Below, piece by piece: positions 9,744-23,407 of a stretch of DNA of 64,000 bases (the first letter of the stretch is position 1; the number at the start of each line of letters is the position of its first letter). The notes under the pieces were generated by a model. It searched no databases. It worked only from the letters and a program-made list of their open reading frames with translations, and was not told the DNA's origin. Source of the stretch: Nectonema munidae (Eukaryota > Nematomorpha > Nectonematoida > Nectonematidae); contig JAUIRK010000706.1 of NCBI GenBank assembly GCA_030549495.1, positions 1 to 64,000 of the forward strand. The letters are read 5' to 3'. The position numbers were made by a program, and so were the translations under genes.

Positions 9744-11460
9744 TAGATATATTTATCTGTCTGAGATGCCTTGATCAGAAAGTAGTAAGACAATAAAAGA
9801 GCACAACAAATGGCTCCAAAAAAAATATATTAAAAGAAAAGGGAAGAAAATAAAGTTTCTTTCAAAATGAAAGTGACATTCTCACAAAGAATAAAGCAAA
9901 TTGAAGTTGAAAAAAGAAAACTTTTTGAAATGTACCGTTTTCTTCAAGAAAAGAAACAAGCTTAAAAATATTATCATATCAAATTATTCTTGTAATGATT
10001 CTTTCAACATCATGGAATATAGATGATTGAAAACAGAGATGTTAATCTTCAATTTGAAAATTTGTTTGTATAAAAATTGTGATTATTTAATTGAATCAAA
10101 ATCGAAAGGTTCATCTGCTCTTTACACAAAGTGTGCAATATTTATGATGCTGAGATTTTTCAATTCTGCGCAAGGTTTAATTTTGTATATTTAGATTACA
10201 TCCCATGCTGATTTCGTGATTTATTTTGAATTGAAGTTAATGATTTCACTATTTGTTCTAGCAAATAATTTAAGAGAATATTTTGATAATTTATTATATT
10301 TTGAAAAACAAATATCTTCGTTTCTTAGTTCTCCTCTTTCATTTTGTTTGTAACTTAGAGCAAAAAAGGCAAATTATTTGTACATAGATGGGTATGTCGT
10401 TTGTAAATGTGATTGTTTCATAAATCTTCACTTTTTTTTTGTCTCATTGTATGTTTTCAATTTAAGTTATACTAGTTTTATTAAAAACTCAATGGAGTTT
10501 GCACAATATTTTGTTCAGTCTAAAGACTTTGTTAGTAAGTGGAACCTCAATCTTTTATATAAGCTCAGTATAAAATAAATTGATTTTTTTATCGACAATT
10601 ATCATTAATTTTTTTTCTTATATAATGTAGGCTCTTTTTACCTTTGTTTGCTATTTTTATTATTTGATTCAGTTTTTTTTAAATCTATTAAAAGCGCTGC
10701 AAGAATTAGAGTGTTAGATATCTTTCATGATTTTCAACAAACTTAGCTAACAATAAAATATACACGCGAGTGCATTTGGGCCAAATAAGGCAGATTTTTT
10801 TTAACTTACTAAGAAGGGCCAGGGAGGAAGTCGCTTCAATTTTAGAATTAGGACTAATTTGCCGGCTCCATTCTGAATATGTGTGTTGTTTGCAGACATT
10901 ACCCTAATGTGTATCATATAGGAGTGAATAGATTTTTATTGAAAGATTTCGGGTTCCAAAATAAAAAGTTAGGGGGCACATATGACAACAAATGGTTACA
11001 ACCCGGGTAGAGACATAACACCCACTCGTCCAAAGATAGAGCACACGCTTTTTTTAGTTGTCAGTATCGTATCCAAGGGAGCATTATCTTCCATGATTTT
11101 ACCTCATAGTGCTCATTAGCGAGGTATATAGTAAGAATACCCTATATTCAACAAGAAATTTATATAATGCGGGGGCAGTTTAAAATTTTCTTTTTTGAAA
11201 AAAGTATTCGTTATACGCCGCGAAATATGGTATGTAAAATACATGCTATTTCATTTCGAGAAAAAATCTTGTTCGATATTGTAATTTGCCAATAAAGTCA
11301 ACCATTTAGGAAATAAATCAACAACTAGAAAATCTTATAAAAAAAACCATAGTTCTAACGTCTGAAAAAATAGAGTTACTGTGTTCTAACGTCTGAAAGA
11401 CATTTTAAAAAAACTAAAAGATATGTGTATCAACTTTTGATAGAGAAGAAGAAACCTTAC
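9744..11460. other. Unassigned AT-rich intergenic DNA
   Basis: No convincing gene. A 33-codon Lys-rich frame at 9867-9965 is probably chance. A less AT-rich patch at 10760-11120 looks like old repeat but matches nothing I can name. At 11352-11396 a short unit around TTCTAACGTCTGAAA occurs twice in tandem. Confidence 0.5.
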
Positions 11461-11973
11461 TTTTGCTTCTAGTTCCTTTGTAAACTTCATCCTTGGAATA
11501 TGAGAGTTTTCAAGTAAGGCTTCGTAGTTTGCTAAAAGTGAACAAAGAATAAGATCCTATATATACATTAATTTTTTATTGCAAGGAAAAAAACATACAA
11601 ATCAGGTAAAAACTTTGGGATGTTTGGCCAAATTCATTCTCAGCGTAACAAATGACGTTTCCATCTTCAAGACTTTTTTCCATTTTCTGATGTAAAATTA
11701 AAAAGAAAAAAAGTAGCAAATAATCGGGTATAGAAAAAGTGTATGCTTTACTCGAATCACAAGTATCACGGTAAACGTCCATTCCTTCCTTTCCAAAATG
11801 CTAAAGCTAAACTTTTCATTCATTTGGATTAATTGATTTTGAAAATGAAAGTATATCTTGGGTTGTGGATTTGCTTCAACTTCAAATTTTATTTCCACTT
11901 GATTTGAGCTAAAACTTGACTCACCTACTTCAGTGAAGATTGGAGCAAATTCGATGTTCATTTCTTTGCAAAA
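11461..11973 (-). CDS. Immunoglobulin I-set domain protein, three internal exons (partial gene)
   Basis: Three minus-strand exons join in frame: 11752-11973, 11599-11686 and 11461-11531. Their donors are GTAAAG, GTATGT and GTAAGG, and the acceptors end in AAATAG, CATCAG and TTTTAG; the introns are 65-67 nt. The product is one I-set Ig domain: a FAPIFTEV A-strand, VEIKFEVEANPQPKI for strands B-C, TFTVILVIR for strand E, and DGNVICYAENEFGQ for strand F and the F-G turn. A linker (LLENSHIPRMKF...) follows. The B-strand Cys is replaced by Phe and the C-strand Trp is absent, while the F-strand Cys remains. Titin/Unc-89-like intracellular Ig domains often lack the disulfide, so a muscle giant protein is plausible but only inferred. 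The gene must extend beyond these exons; I did not find the rest. Confidence 0.65.
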
Positions 11974-12748
11974 CTATTTAAAAAATAATATTCCGTGAAC
12001 TGTAAAAAGTGAAATGACAAAAATACTCGCATAATATTGTACTTCAAATAAAGTAGAGCAGGTGGTGGCAAACGAGGACCGAAGGAGCCGATTGGTGTCG
12101 TTGAGAAAAATGTGGTTTGTGAGAGTGTGCATTATAAGGATCACATGGGTGAAAAAATAGAGTATATTTCTTACATCATCTAAATTTTCCAGCAATATAA
12201 ATTGAATATGGGAGGCATGTCACTAATGATTAAATAAAAATTCTTGCTCCCAAATTTTTGAATATTTTCAGCTTTTAAATTGTCAAGCTTGACTAATAAT
12301 TTTTATGATTTGATTAAGAAATTAAAAAGGGTTATGAGAAAACAAGTTTGGCGACCCCTGAATTAGAGAATAATTTATTTCATTTTTTATGAAAATTTGA
12401 CTTTTCAAATGGATTTTTTGTTTTATGCAGAGTAAAAAGGAATACCAAAATTTATGAAAATTAACTTATGCTCCCATTTTTTCATGTCTTGTGCACTGAA
12501 AAATATAAGAATCGCGTTACTTTTACCAAACTATTACATGAATGCATAATAAGTCGGTGTATTATATATTATTTACAAAAAAGACCTAAAAAAAGGACTT
12601 GTAACATAATGCCAAAATGAAAAGCTCGCAGTGTTAACTACTACCCAAGGTAGGAATTTTTCGAAGGCCATCTTTTTTAATAATAAATAAGATTACACGG
12701 TGGTCGACTCCTGAATATATCCCTGTAAAATGCTATAATTTATTGAAC
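11974..12748. other. Unassigned DNA
   Basis: AT-rich, no gene. A segment at 12180-12225 could be read as another minus-strand exon of the Ig gene, but no frame or splice pair is convincing. Confidence 0.4.
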
Positions 12749-13152
12749 AGATTCGCAGTGGTTAAGCGCATGGTAAAATCTCGAGCGATAAATATTCCAG
12801 AATCTACTGTATGTGGTTGGCTGAAAGACGAGACCAAGCTCGAGTTCGTGAAGTGAGGACACAATCAACTGCTGCCCCACAACTAAACAAGACTTTCTAC
12901 AACTGGTTTTTTACAAGAAACGAATGCTGACACAGGACTTCAGGTCCGACATTAGTGCTCAAACACAAAGCTCTTGCTCTATTGGTCATTGACAATCATC
13001 TTATCCTTTCTGATTATGCCAGTAAAGGTTGGTTTCAAGGTTTTCAGATACATGGCCCTGTCGTACATACAAAACTTATTTGCTACTCGAAACCTGAACT
13101 CTCCACTTTGGCTACCGATTTTGGGCCAAGACTTCAAAATTACGTGGTCTAG
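12749..13152 (+). pseudogene. pogo/Tigger-type transposase relic (DNA-binding N-terminus)
   Basis: A decayed DNA-transposon coding region. The first part (12749-12856) reads RFAVVKRMVK...INIPESTVCGWLKDE, a Pipsqueak/CENP-B-type helix-turn-helix with the typical PESTV.GWLK ending. After a frame break, 12955-13152 reads GPTLVLKHKALAL...YASKGWFQGFQIHG. This matches the second CENP-B/Tc5-type domain, where ASKGWL.RFK.RHG is the hallmark. The DDE catalytic domain is absent, and at least one frameshift and an in-frame stop separate the pieces. Function is lost. The alternative, a domesticated CENP-B-like gene, is unlikely given the damage. Confidence 0.6.
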
Positions 13153-13892
13153 CTTGATTTGACCTTAAGAAATAAATTGGTCATATATGATAGAGTCTAT
13201 ATATCATAGCGAAAACAAATGATATTTATTATGTTTGAGTACTTCATTTGTACATTTATAGCTTTTCACAAATTCCTCATGCATTTTTTGAAATTAGGAT
13301 TTATAGCTATCATGAGCTTGATAAATTCATCCCATTTACCATAGTTCCATGAATCAGCATTCTTATTATGCCAGCGATAGGATATTTCAAATTCAGGAAA
13401 TTTTCAAACAGTTACAACTTTTGACCAAAATGCACTGACGATCAGAATGTAAAATTGAATGCATAAAAAAAGTTACGCCTATTTTGTAATCTTTTGCAGG
13501 TTTACCATTTGCAAATGAAGGGACAGCGATTACTACTCATCCAATGTTGTAAAGCCTTTATCCCTCACTTTTGCTTTTTGACCATTATTGAAACCATTGG
13601 TCATAAATGCCCTTTCATGATATGAATTTTCTAGTCCTGAATAACTGCATGCATAACAAAAAGCCCAATTTAGGAAATATAATATACTCTAGCCAAGTGA
13701 AGGTCTTATAACATTACGATCTCTTTTCTAAATTTTAGCGCTTTTTAAAAAAACTTTGCTGTTTGAACAACAAATAGATTTTAAACAGAAATTTTAATAT
13801 TTTAGGAATTAAGAATGACGTAATAATTACTCTTTGGGTAATTAAACAATATTTTACATATGTAGGCAGTTATTTAAGCTTTAATATTTTAA
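13153..13892. other. Unassigned DNA
   Basis: No gene or recognisable repeat seen. Confidence 0.4.
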
Positions 13893-14010
13893 GGGCGTGG
13901 ATGACGTTCGCTAGATACTAGGCTCAATAACGCAAGGTCTCATGTTAGATCCAACATCTAACTTTCTTTACTCATAGTTCGATACAAACGGTGCGATTGT
14001 GCCTTCTAAG
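13893..14010 (+). mobile_element. tRNA-derived SINE, copy 1
   Basis: A plus-strand repeat of about 120 bp with a tRNA-like head. The A-box-like region is TTCGCTAGATACTAGG and the decayed B-box is ATGTTAGATCC. The body reads CTCATAGTTCGATACAAACG, then GTGCGATTGTGCCTTCT. The same body is found on the minus strand at 35795-35945, where the B-box is perfect. Two copies in opposite orientation sharing head and body show this is a dispersed family, transcribed by RNA polymerase III when intact. This copy is the more diverged. Confidence 0.6.
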
Positions 14011-17000
14011 ATTACTTTAGAATATAGAATAAACTATTCTAGATTCGCCTTTGAGATACGCATATATCTAGTGTAAACGTATACATAAATAAAATTATCT
14101 ATAAAAATGTCTTAATGAGAAACTGGTATTGTTTTTTGACAGAATCCAAAAATCACACAGTTGCCATAGTGTAGCGATAAATTTGAACAAGGGGCTCAAA
14201 AAATTTCAGAGAGAGGGCCCAATTATCTTTCTCAGGAGGGAGGGGGCAAAAAGTTTCTTAAAGGGCATGGGGCTCCCTTTTGGTTACGCTTCTGTTGTTT
14301 CATATGATGAAAAATATAAAAACTCAAAAAATTACAATTTTATTGAAGATAATTTGGCTTACATCTAAAATAAAAATTCTAATGCTCCATTAGCAAGACC
14401 TGTTAGTTGAACGTGTGTTATTCGTTTCCTATGATTTCTTTCAGTTTAGTAAACTGAAATATCTTGATGAAGTCGACAGCTAAACTAAAGAGCACATTTG
14501 CTTTCGATTAAAAATCGTGATAAGCTACTTCGATGTCTGACACTTGATCGTGTGACATTTGGTATTCGATTAGCGTAATGTGCATATAAATATCAAATAG
14601 CTTTCCAATATATAGTTAGTTAATTTGTTTTTTAGTTGGAAAATTAGCTAGTATCTTGTTAGTTTATTTCTCTGCCTGATAGTTATTAAGTAAAAAGTAC
14701 TAACAAGTTTGGAATAGTTATTAGTTTCAGAAACAAATGATTCTAAATTTTGGAGTAAAATGTGTCAAATCGACTAAAGGTCACTCATACTTATACCAAT
14801 ACCTAGAAAATGTTTCAATGAAGAGAAGGGAGGGAATAGGTGCACACGTTAATACTTATCAAGAGTAGCCCATTATATTTATAATTGGAAACAAAATATT
14901 CATAAAAATGTTAGAAAAACAAGCTAAATCAAAGTTGTTAGAAGTTTACTGCGAAGAAGGATAACGAAGGAAAAAAACAATAAACGAATAAGCTAAATCG
15001 CGCTGACGATCACATTTTGGTTTGTTTACATTTACCACATGTTAATATTGCAATATTCTCTGAACTTATTTTGGTTTCACATGTGGCAAAACGAATTCTA
15101 AATTCATAAGCCGCTGGCTCATCATCCAATCGATAGTTTTTTTCAACTTAGGTTGTTTGTATATATTTAAATATTTTTTAGCCAAGGTTGCATCCAGTTT
15201 GGAGATTTCTTACCCAAGATTTACATAAAATTTTGGCTACGAAATGTCTTGAGAATAAAATTTCAAGCCTACAAAATCATGAATCCAAAATTAGTTAAAT
15301 AATTCAGTAGTTAAGTATAATTTGCTGCGTCTTAAACTTTAATCAACAATATAACAATAATAAACATACATTTTTCAAATCAATTGGGGATTCATAATGT
15401 TAAAATAAACTTTCACCAAAGGTAAAAAAAATTGTTTTTATGAATGAATTTGACTTTATTCCTCAAAACCAATCAAATGCATTAGGGAAAGGAAAAGCTT
15501 AGGTGACAAGTGGCATAAATTTAATAATAAACTATAAGGTATGTTTTCTATTAAAAACCAGTGCCATCTTTGGAACGGTTGAGTAACAAAGTTAGATAGA
15601 GGTCATCACTCCAACAAAATTAACACTTAATATAAAAAAGAAAGTGAAAAAATATGAAATAACTTACAGCCTCAAAGTGAAAGAGGTTTATCACGAAAAG
15701 AGTACAATTTGCGTAATATAGACTTTATAAATTACTAAGAGAATATAAGAGCGGGCACAGCTGTTTAGATGGAAGCAATACACATCGCTTGCTATTTCAT
15801 ACCATATCTTATGTCACATCTCGTTCAACTCAGACCTTTTCCTTAAATGAATAGCAGATCTTTCTCCATTTAAAAATGTGAAACGTTCGTTATTTTTTTT
15901 TTCTAGTATAGAGATGAAGTAAGGGATGTATAATAGCAAGAGAGAGGGAAGAGAAGTCATTAAAACGTTCAATTAAACACTTTTTTTCAGGTTTCAAGGC
16001 TATATAACAAAGTTATGTTAATCCCTCTAATTATTCTGTCAATCATATTTCTGCATGAAGTCATTCCCGGCTATGTGGTGGTGATGTATTAGCGATTCTC
16101 TCACATCTTGTCAATCCCGACATGTTTAAAGCATTTATCACTTTCAAGCATGAACTATGAAGTGAATAGTGAACTTGTGCTGCCAAAAATTCAACTCTCA
16201 AACATTTTAAGTTGAAGTAACTTAGTGAACTCATATTTATATCATGGTTCAACAACACATCTTTCTCATGAAAATTTTTATCTAAGTAGTAAAGTTGCAA
16301 TACTGCGATTCGCAACACAAGGCGATCGAGAATAAAACCAGATTCACCTCAATAAACGCATCTTTTAGCTTATAGATAGCATAGAAAATTGAAATAAAAC
16401 TCAAATAATGAATGAGTTCATTTTAGAAAAGACTAGAGGTAACAAAATGGCGAGTGAGAGAAAATTTAAAGGCACCTGTTTAAAAAATTAGTTATGAAAC
16501 CTGAAAAATTGAAATAGTAAAAACTTTTTATGAATAATAAATAAATCGAAAAGCTAAAATTCACATTAAATTTTAACTTAATTAACTATTACAGTTTTGC
16601 AATCTCTTTATATTTTGAAGATGAATACTTCATAGTTTTGCTTCCTCCTTGAAATATTTTGGGTAACGTTCAGGCCCGGTCTTAATGATTTTTAAGCTCC
16701 TTTCAAAAAAACTAATAGGGCCACCCAATACCAACATTCTAATGGAAGCCCGTATTTTGTAGAAATGTTTATCTGTCCCTCAATGTCCAAATGTGTATGC
16801 GCGTGCACTTTTGTGTGCGAATGTATAAATACCTTTGAGTCTCCATCCCCGCAGCCAGACTCCAAGTCAAACTGATACAGAGGGAGGGACAAAGCTTATT
16901 TTAATGGGGCTAAGACTAAAAGAAAAAGGGCCATTTCTTATTTGCTTTAAACGTTTATAAGTTTCTATTGGTCCTTCACCTTTTTTTAATAAGCAACCGA

Positions 17001-20000
17001 GTTGGTGAGGGTTCAAGCATCAAATCAGGTCAGAAGTCAAGTAACTTCCTTAGCAACACTTAGGCCTCATATATATTATCTTTTCTTATTTTTCTAAAAT
17101 TGTAAACATGGACTTCATCTTTTAATTATTTTCAATATAAAAATTAAATCTAATAATTTATAGATAAAATGGCGCAGAGTCTTCATAAATAAAAATTGTA
17201 AAGAAAATAAATTGAAAACATTGACACATGCCCCAAAATTATATAGGTAGCGCGGGCACTGCTTGTAAGGGTAAAAAATCATGAAAAAAAGAAACATTGA
17301 TAAAAAATTACATTATATATAATTATTTGACGAAATTATGCGCTCAGAAAATTAAGCTGTTTGGCCTTCAATAAGGCGGCCCTATCCCTTCACAATAAAA
17401 GCTGGCTATGTTTCTGAAATAACTACATAACTTTCAGAGATAGTAAACAAATGAAAACACATTCACTTAAAACAACCATTACAATAACTAATCCATGGTT
17501 CACACCTGAGAGCGAGAACTTACTTGACCTTCATATACTAGCATTTTTGGTATTTCGTACAACCTTGAAAAACTATAAGAAACCTGTCTGAATTAAATTA
17601 ATTCCTATCGATTCTAAAAATAATTAAATACCATATCGCAATATTAAATGAATATTTTTGAAAAAATCGATTTTTTGCATTTTCGAGTGAGATACCGAAA
17701 AAATAGAAGATATCTTTGCATATATAAACTACTCATCACATTTATTGGCATAAAAATATTTTTTTTTTAAATTTCTATAGCCACAAAAAATATTTAGTAT
17801 CCAAACAATCACATTCAAATATTGTATAACGGTATGTCACTTTTTTCATTTCAGAATTCAATTCTCAAACAAATGAACTTAGAGATAAACTTGTCTAGTT
17901 TATTTAAATAGCCAAACTAAAGAAAGAACTTTTAACTGAACTCATTAAATAACTAAAAAATAAGAATGATTGATTTAACTAATAAGCATTAAAATTTAAA
18001 AACTAGTCAATTAACCAACTAAGAAAATAAACAAAGCCATAAATATTAAACATGTATTGGACTACATGAATCTTTTGCAAATTACAGTCTGTGTGTACAA
18101 GAATTTTTAGTATGGTGGAAACATTTAAACCGTAACAAATGGTGTAATTGTTATGAATTTAAACCTGAATAGAAGGTATTAAAAATTTCTAAAAGAAGCA
18201 TGTAAAACAAATGAATGGATTTCAACTTATATTAATTTTAATTGATTGGTATTTAATATTCACTACTCATAATATATTAAATTTATATATTTTCATATAC
18301 AATTAAAGGTAATCCAAATTTTTGAATACTTATAGACAACGTTTATTTGACTTTGAAGAATGTATCTCAAAAATATTTCTGCAAAAACACTTTTGAAAAT
18401 AGTTCTCTAGATTCAAAATGCTAATCCAGTGAATAAACAAATTCGAAAAGCCTGTTACCGCATAGAGATTGAATTTGTCTCGATTTTTCATAGATGTAGA
18501 TTTGGAAAAGTAAAAATGTATACACTGTATTTATCAAAACTACAGCGTATATCGAGGGATGGTGACAAAATATTTGAATGCGAGTAATGAAGCGTTAAGC
18601 AAAATGGCGTCAAATGACGGATACCTGTACTGAAGTTAGTAAAGTAAAAAGAAATTTATATTGTTAGTTACTAAAATCTTTGCGATAAAATGAGCTTAAA
18701 AACAAAATTACCACAAAGAGGCCAATTAAATTCAACAGGTGCGTGTCTGTTCTTCTATGTATCACAGATATAAAAAACTTAGTAGATTAAAATAAAGTGA
18801 TCATCTTTTTGATGCATGATATTTTCTGATTTTCTTCAACCACTTGATAATATAGGTTTTAATGTAATCAATCAACATGTCCTAATAACGTTGATAAAGA
18901 AAACTCCTAAAATTAGATTGAATCAATTTAAAAAAAATCAGATGGTGTGGTAGGTCAATACTAACGCACAGTATGCTGTCATCGATGGCTACTTCCTACT
19001 TGATGAATTTGCATTTCTCATTCTAATTCTCTTTGCATAATTTCATTCTTCACCAAAATTTCTATTATATACTACATATTACATATACCATTCGTTTGTA
19101 TCTTCGTATTAGTTTCTAGGGGTAATTATATAGTCATATCATCTCCAGGAGTAATTTGTTCCTAATCTAGCCTGCCCTAAAATTGTCTATATTAACTTAT
19201 TTAACATGTATTAAATATTATATATCAATATTTAAGGTATTGCATGACTTCTAACTTTCAAATTTTTCTAGCATTTCTTTTATTTAGGAAGATGCTACAC
19301 TCTCTTGTGCCGGTTTTTTATCTCTTCTGAAGAATTCAAAGGAATATTGCGAAATTAACCAAGCTAAGACAATAAATCAAGATTTATTCCCATTTTGAGA
19401 GCGATAATGTTACGATTTTATCGTTCACTTAACTGTATTCTTATATATCAGGATATAGTTATGCACTAAAGAGGACCGTTCTTAGTGCGATGCAAAGTCC
19501 AGGTAGACTCTGGACTCAGCATTTCGCGTGGGACCACAATATCCGTATGGTTGCAACCGTCACAAGCAATTCTTAACTTCGTATTAGTATGTTTTTTTTT
19601 GCGATATTAGATTATGGAAATTCAAGGAACACCAACATCAGAGTTCAGGGAGGCCTTGAAAAGTCCCCTTTCCTCGAGGAGAAGCATTCTCCACGTGAAG
19701 GCCACAACAAAAGGGGGCCGGAAGGCATTTAAAGCGGGTCCACACAATTTATTTGTAAATATACAATGCAATACAATTATTATGGACTTACAGAGTATTT
19801 GCATAGCTATATACTTGTAATATAAAGTTTTTAACTGAAGTTTTATTAGAATTATGAGGGCTTGCCAAATCAACGGCGTTCCTAATATAAATGTTGTAAT
19901 ACTTCAGAACGCCGATAACTGAATAATATATATAGCAAAATAAGGAGACATAATTTTTCCATTAAGATTAAGGTCGATATTACCATTGAATGTTGTTAAT

Positions 20001-20224
20001 GATATATCCATACAAATAAAATATGCCGACAAGAGAGGATCGCACGTACTGTCCGTGCCTAGCTACGCCACTAGGACAAATTATCATCCGTCTGGACTTA
20101 GCATGCTAAAAAGTGTTCATTTTTAATTCAGGTGTTTAGTGAAACTTATGGACAAATTCGTAATCAAATAATTCACGATGCCACTAAAACTTCTTGCATT
20201 TGAAAAGGCTGTTGGCAATGCTTC
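14011..20224. other. Gene-poor AT-rich stretch
   Basis: About 6 kb with no supportable gene. 14150-14285 is a G-rich, repeat-like patch (AGGGAGGGGGCAAAAAG). 16670-17400 holds GC-richer islands starting at CAGGCCCGGTC and ending near GGCGGCCCTATCCC, possibly the two ends of an old DNA element. 19470-19740 is GC-richer and unassigned. A minus-strand frame of 85 codons at 16061-16318 has no recognisable domain. Confidence 0.4.
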
Positions 20225-20455
20225 TGAGCGTGCTAGATAATTCTAGATAACTCAAAGTCGGATAAGTAGGAATTCTGCTTAACTCGAAGTAGAATCGCGG
20301 TCCCACTCCATGTAGTATCTCACACATGTTAAATTCTTAGTTCAATTGGATAAGCCTAAATTCCGCTTAACTCGATTTAATTCATGCGCCTTTTGATGCC
20401 AACTTACATGCTTTGAACTTCGATTAACTCAAACTCAAACTTCGATTAATCTCAA
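20225..20455. repeat. AACTCGA-motif repeat, possible Tigger-like terminal region
   Basis: Degenerate copies of CTTAACTCGA, TTCGATTAACTC and GATAACTCAAAG recur on both strands over about 230 bp. Similar arrays of such motifs occur at the ends of pogo/Tigger-like elements. No matching second end or target duplication could be fixed. Confidence 0.3.
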
Positions 20456-22424
20456 TAACTTTTTCAGAGATCTGTGTGAATTGGAGTCCATCGTGCTACT
20501 AAATATTCCAGATACTTTGAATACCAAGTTTTATTGACAAGTCAATAGAAGTGTGCATCACGTAATGTTTCATTCATTTCGTTGTAGAACATTTGCAGCA
20601 CTAAGGAATTACTATGATTTATCATGAGACATGTTTCATTATTATCTTGAAGCGGGTAAGCCGGGAGTGTCGACAACTTTTCCAGATAATTTATGGTATT
20701 TTTGTGTATATTCGTTCCTGTCCCTTCTTTATATAATAAAATGTATTCAAAATAATTTATTCTCAATTGTTGCTCCCTTAAAAAGTGCATGGACAGTATC
20801 CCATAATAGTCATGACATGATCAAAAATGTGTCCATTTAACAAAAGAGGGAGGATAGAGTACTACATGGCAGTAGAGCTTTGTTTAACTCAAAATTTTAT
20901 GTAGTGATGCATGTCATTTTACGTATATAATTACAAACCAAATTTAAAAAAATACAAACCTTTTCCAATCGCATAATAGTGATTCAATGCGCACAAAGTG
21001 GAAAATGGGAAAGCGTACTATAACGAGTTTCACGCTATATGAAGTCGTACAAAGCGAGGTATTTCATTGCTTGCTTGGCATGTATGTTCGCATCATACAC
21101 GAGCTAACATTTTTATATTTAAATGCATCACTAATAAAGACAAAATGAATGTGAAAAAACTTTTGTGAGCTAGCACATAGATGGAAATAAGTCAAATGAA
21201 GAACTTATACATTTGAATATTTTCCAGAAAAATGATTGATTGCTGTTGGTGTCAACGATTTAAAAACGAAGTTAGTGTAATGTACTCTTTGTCTCAAAAA
21301 AAGAAACTCAAAAGATAGAATGCATATTATATGATAAAATCGTGTTTTGGCATGAAAAATTTAAAGGTGGCATAATACACTAGATCACATGATACACGAA
21401 TAAAAAGAAATAGAATGCTTCTTGAAAATAATAATAGAAAAATTTGTTTTGTTAAATTAGAAAGAAAAACAAAGGTTGAAAAAGACGAGTATACTTCATT
21501 CATGTAGGAAATCGATTAAAGCAAATATATTTAAAGCTTTTGAATATGAGAAACTTGTTGACAAAAAATATTTCGTATTTTAATTGACTTCAAGGGAATT
21601 TTCCTAGTAGACTTGTTCATATATTCTTAGAGAATAATAAAACATTAGCAGTAGAAGTGGTAGGCATCATAGAAGGAATGAAAATACAGAAAATATATTA
21701 AAGTAAGGTATTTTTTAAAAACTAAAAAATGTGGGGCTGCATAGCTGACACAATTTCTAAAATCACCCAGGAGGTAAGTGTCACGGTTTCGTTTTGGTTG
21801 ACACAGTATCCGCAAAAAGCCCAATCTGCAGGACGTGTGTCCTTTTAATTAATTAAAAATGATAAAATGCTTCTTCGGGATTGAAATTTCGAGGTATAAT
21901 TTAGTTTGTGCAACCTTCGCGTAATTTTAACTCATGTGGTGAAAAAACTACATAAATTTAAGGAATTCAAGAACAGGTTGGGAAAATAAGCACCTTCTTT
22001 GTTTTCTTAAATAATTTTATTCTTTAAAATTTAGGGTTTCCATTATAATTATGTTAATTTTGTCACGATGACAATTTTTTGTACACAAAACAATAGAATC
22101 TTGTGCTAATTTTTTTACAATTAGGATAGCCAAAACTGATAAATTCCAAGAGGTAGTTAACCTTCATTTTTATCCATCATTCTTCTTTGTCCAATCTTCA
22201 ATAAGTTTAATAAATTTTTCATCGGCTCAAAAAATGAGAGTGTTTTTGGTGAGTAAATATCTCTTAACTTTTTTCCAAATATAGGGAACTCTTTCCCCTT
22301 TTACAGACAGAATTTGTCAAAAATCACCATCAAATACCAAAGTTTTTTGGCAAAAGAAACAGTCTCTATTATTTAATATATCCCTGAATGTATGATCAAA
22401 ACACTGAAGAACATATTTAGACAT
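20456..22424. other. Unassigned DNA
   Basis: No gene. 20980-21065 has a short patch (ACGAGTTTCACGC...GTCGTACAAAGCGAGG) unlike the surrounding AT-rich sequence, perhaps another Tigger-like end. Confidence 0.35.
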
Positions 22425-22491
22425 CATAGGTGCTCCATACCAGATGAAAAGTTTAGTTTTTTTAATAAATGTCAATTTGAAGATGTGAATT
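22425..22491 (+). repeat. Dispersed repeat, copy 1
   Basis: Begins GACATCATAGGTGCTCC and ends near GAAGATGTGAATTTTTATAG. A second, diverged copy lies at 23408-23482 in the same orientation, directly before a LINE fragment. Confidence 0.45.
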
Positions 22492-23407
22492 TTTATAGCA
22501 AGGAATGGCTATCTTAAACTGAGAAAGTGAGGTTTTACCACTTTTCAAAAGTAAAGCCACAATTCTAAAAGATGAAACAGCAGGGCAAAAAAGAAACCGA
22601 TCTGGTTTCTGACTTTTGACATAAGAATTTTATATACAAAAGTTTTGCCTAATCTACCAGGTTCATAAAACTTTTTTAAAAAATGTAAACAATTTTAAAC
22701 TCATTCAATATTTTAAAGTTTTATCTAAATATCTGTTGTTTTCTTATCAAATTCCAACCCTTAAAAAACAATTGTCAATATCCAGATTTTCCGACAAACA
22801 AAATCCAAATTCTCTCAAAGAATTACCCTGTATAGACAAAAGTTTTCTTAATTTTCAACAGCCCATTTTAAACGCGTTTGCTTTCCTAAATATCAGTTGA
22901 GTTATTACAAGCTATGACAAATATCATTTCAAAAGTTTTGCAAGAGTTGAACAGTATTTTGTACTTCACAAAAAAGTAATAATACTGAAAATATGAAATT
23001 GACAGCACCCATTTAAATTACCTCACCTTCAAAAATGCTACAGTAGAGAAGGTATTGTCAGTAGCAGGAATCTTTAATAAATCTTTCTAAGAATTGCAAC
23101 CTGAAACATAATTAAGCAAAATTTGGAAAAAAATATAACTCACAGGCTCTAGCATGAATAAATTTTATTCTTCGTATTACACTTATTCTTTTTCTGCGCG
23201 ACCATTTTTTTAATTTTTTGTTGAAAACAAATTTTGGGCAAAGTATATGTACCTCAGTAAATTTGCATCAGAATAGTCTTGATTTGGTTGGGATCCTCAG
23301 TGCTGTTTATGCTGAGGTGGAAATGAGGTTGAGCTCTCATTCTTACAGCGTCTCTTACAGCCTCTGAAAAGCAAGTCTCCGATCTGCCTTCACGTGGCGG
23401 GGTTAGA
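22492..23407. other. Unassigned DNA
   Basis: AT-rich, no gene. 23330-23402 is GC-richer (GCCTTCACGTGGCGGGG) and may be part of the repeat that continues at 23408. Confidence 0.35.

Noticed and set aside
9251-9796. Several Phe/Tyr/Leu-rich small frames
   Set aside because: T-rich 3' UTR of LINE B.
9867-9965. Short Lys/Glu-rich frame ending FLQEKKQA
   Set aside because: Only 32 residues in A-rich DNA; no partner exon or family match.
16061-16318. 85-codon minus-strand frame
   Set aside because: No recognisable domain, no splice partner; could be chance.
19470-19760. GC-richer patch with frames on both strands
   Set aside because: No motif of a known family and no repeat partner in the window.
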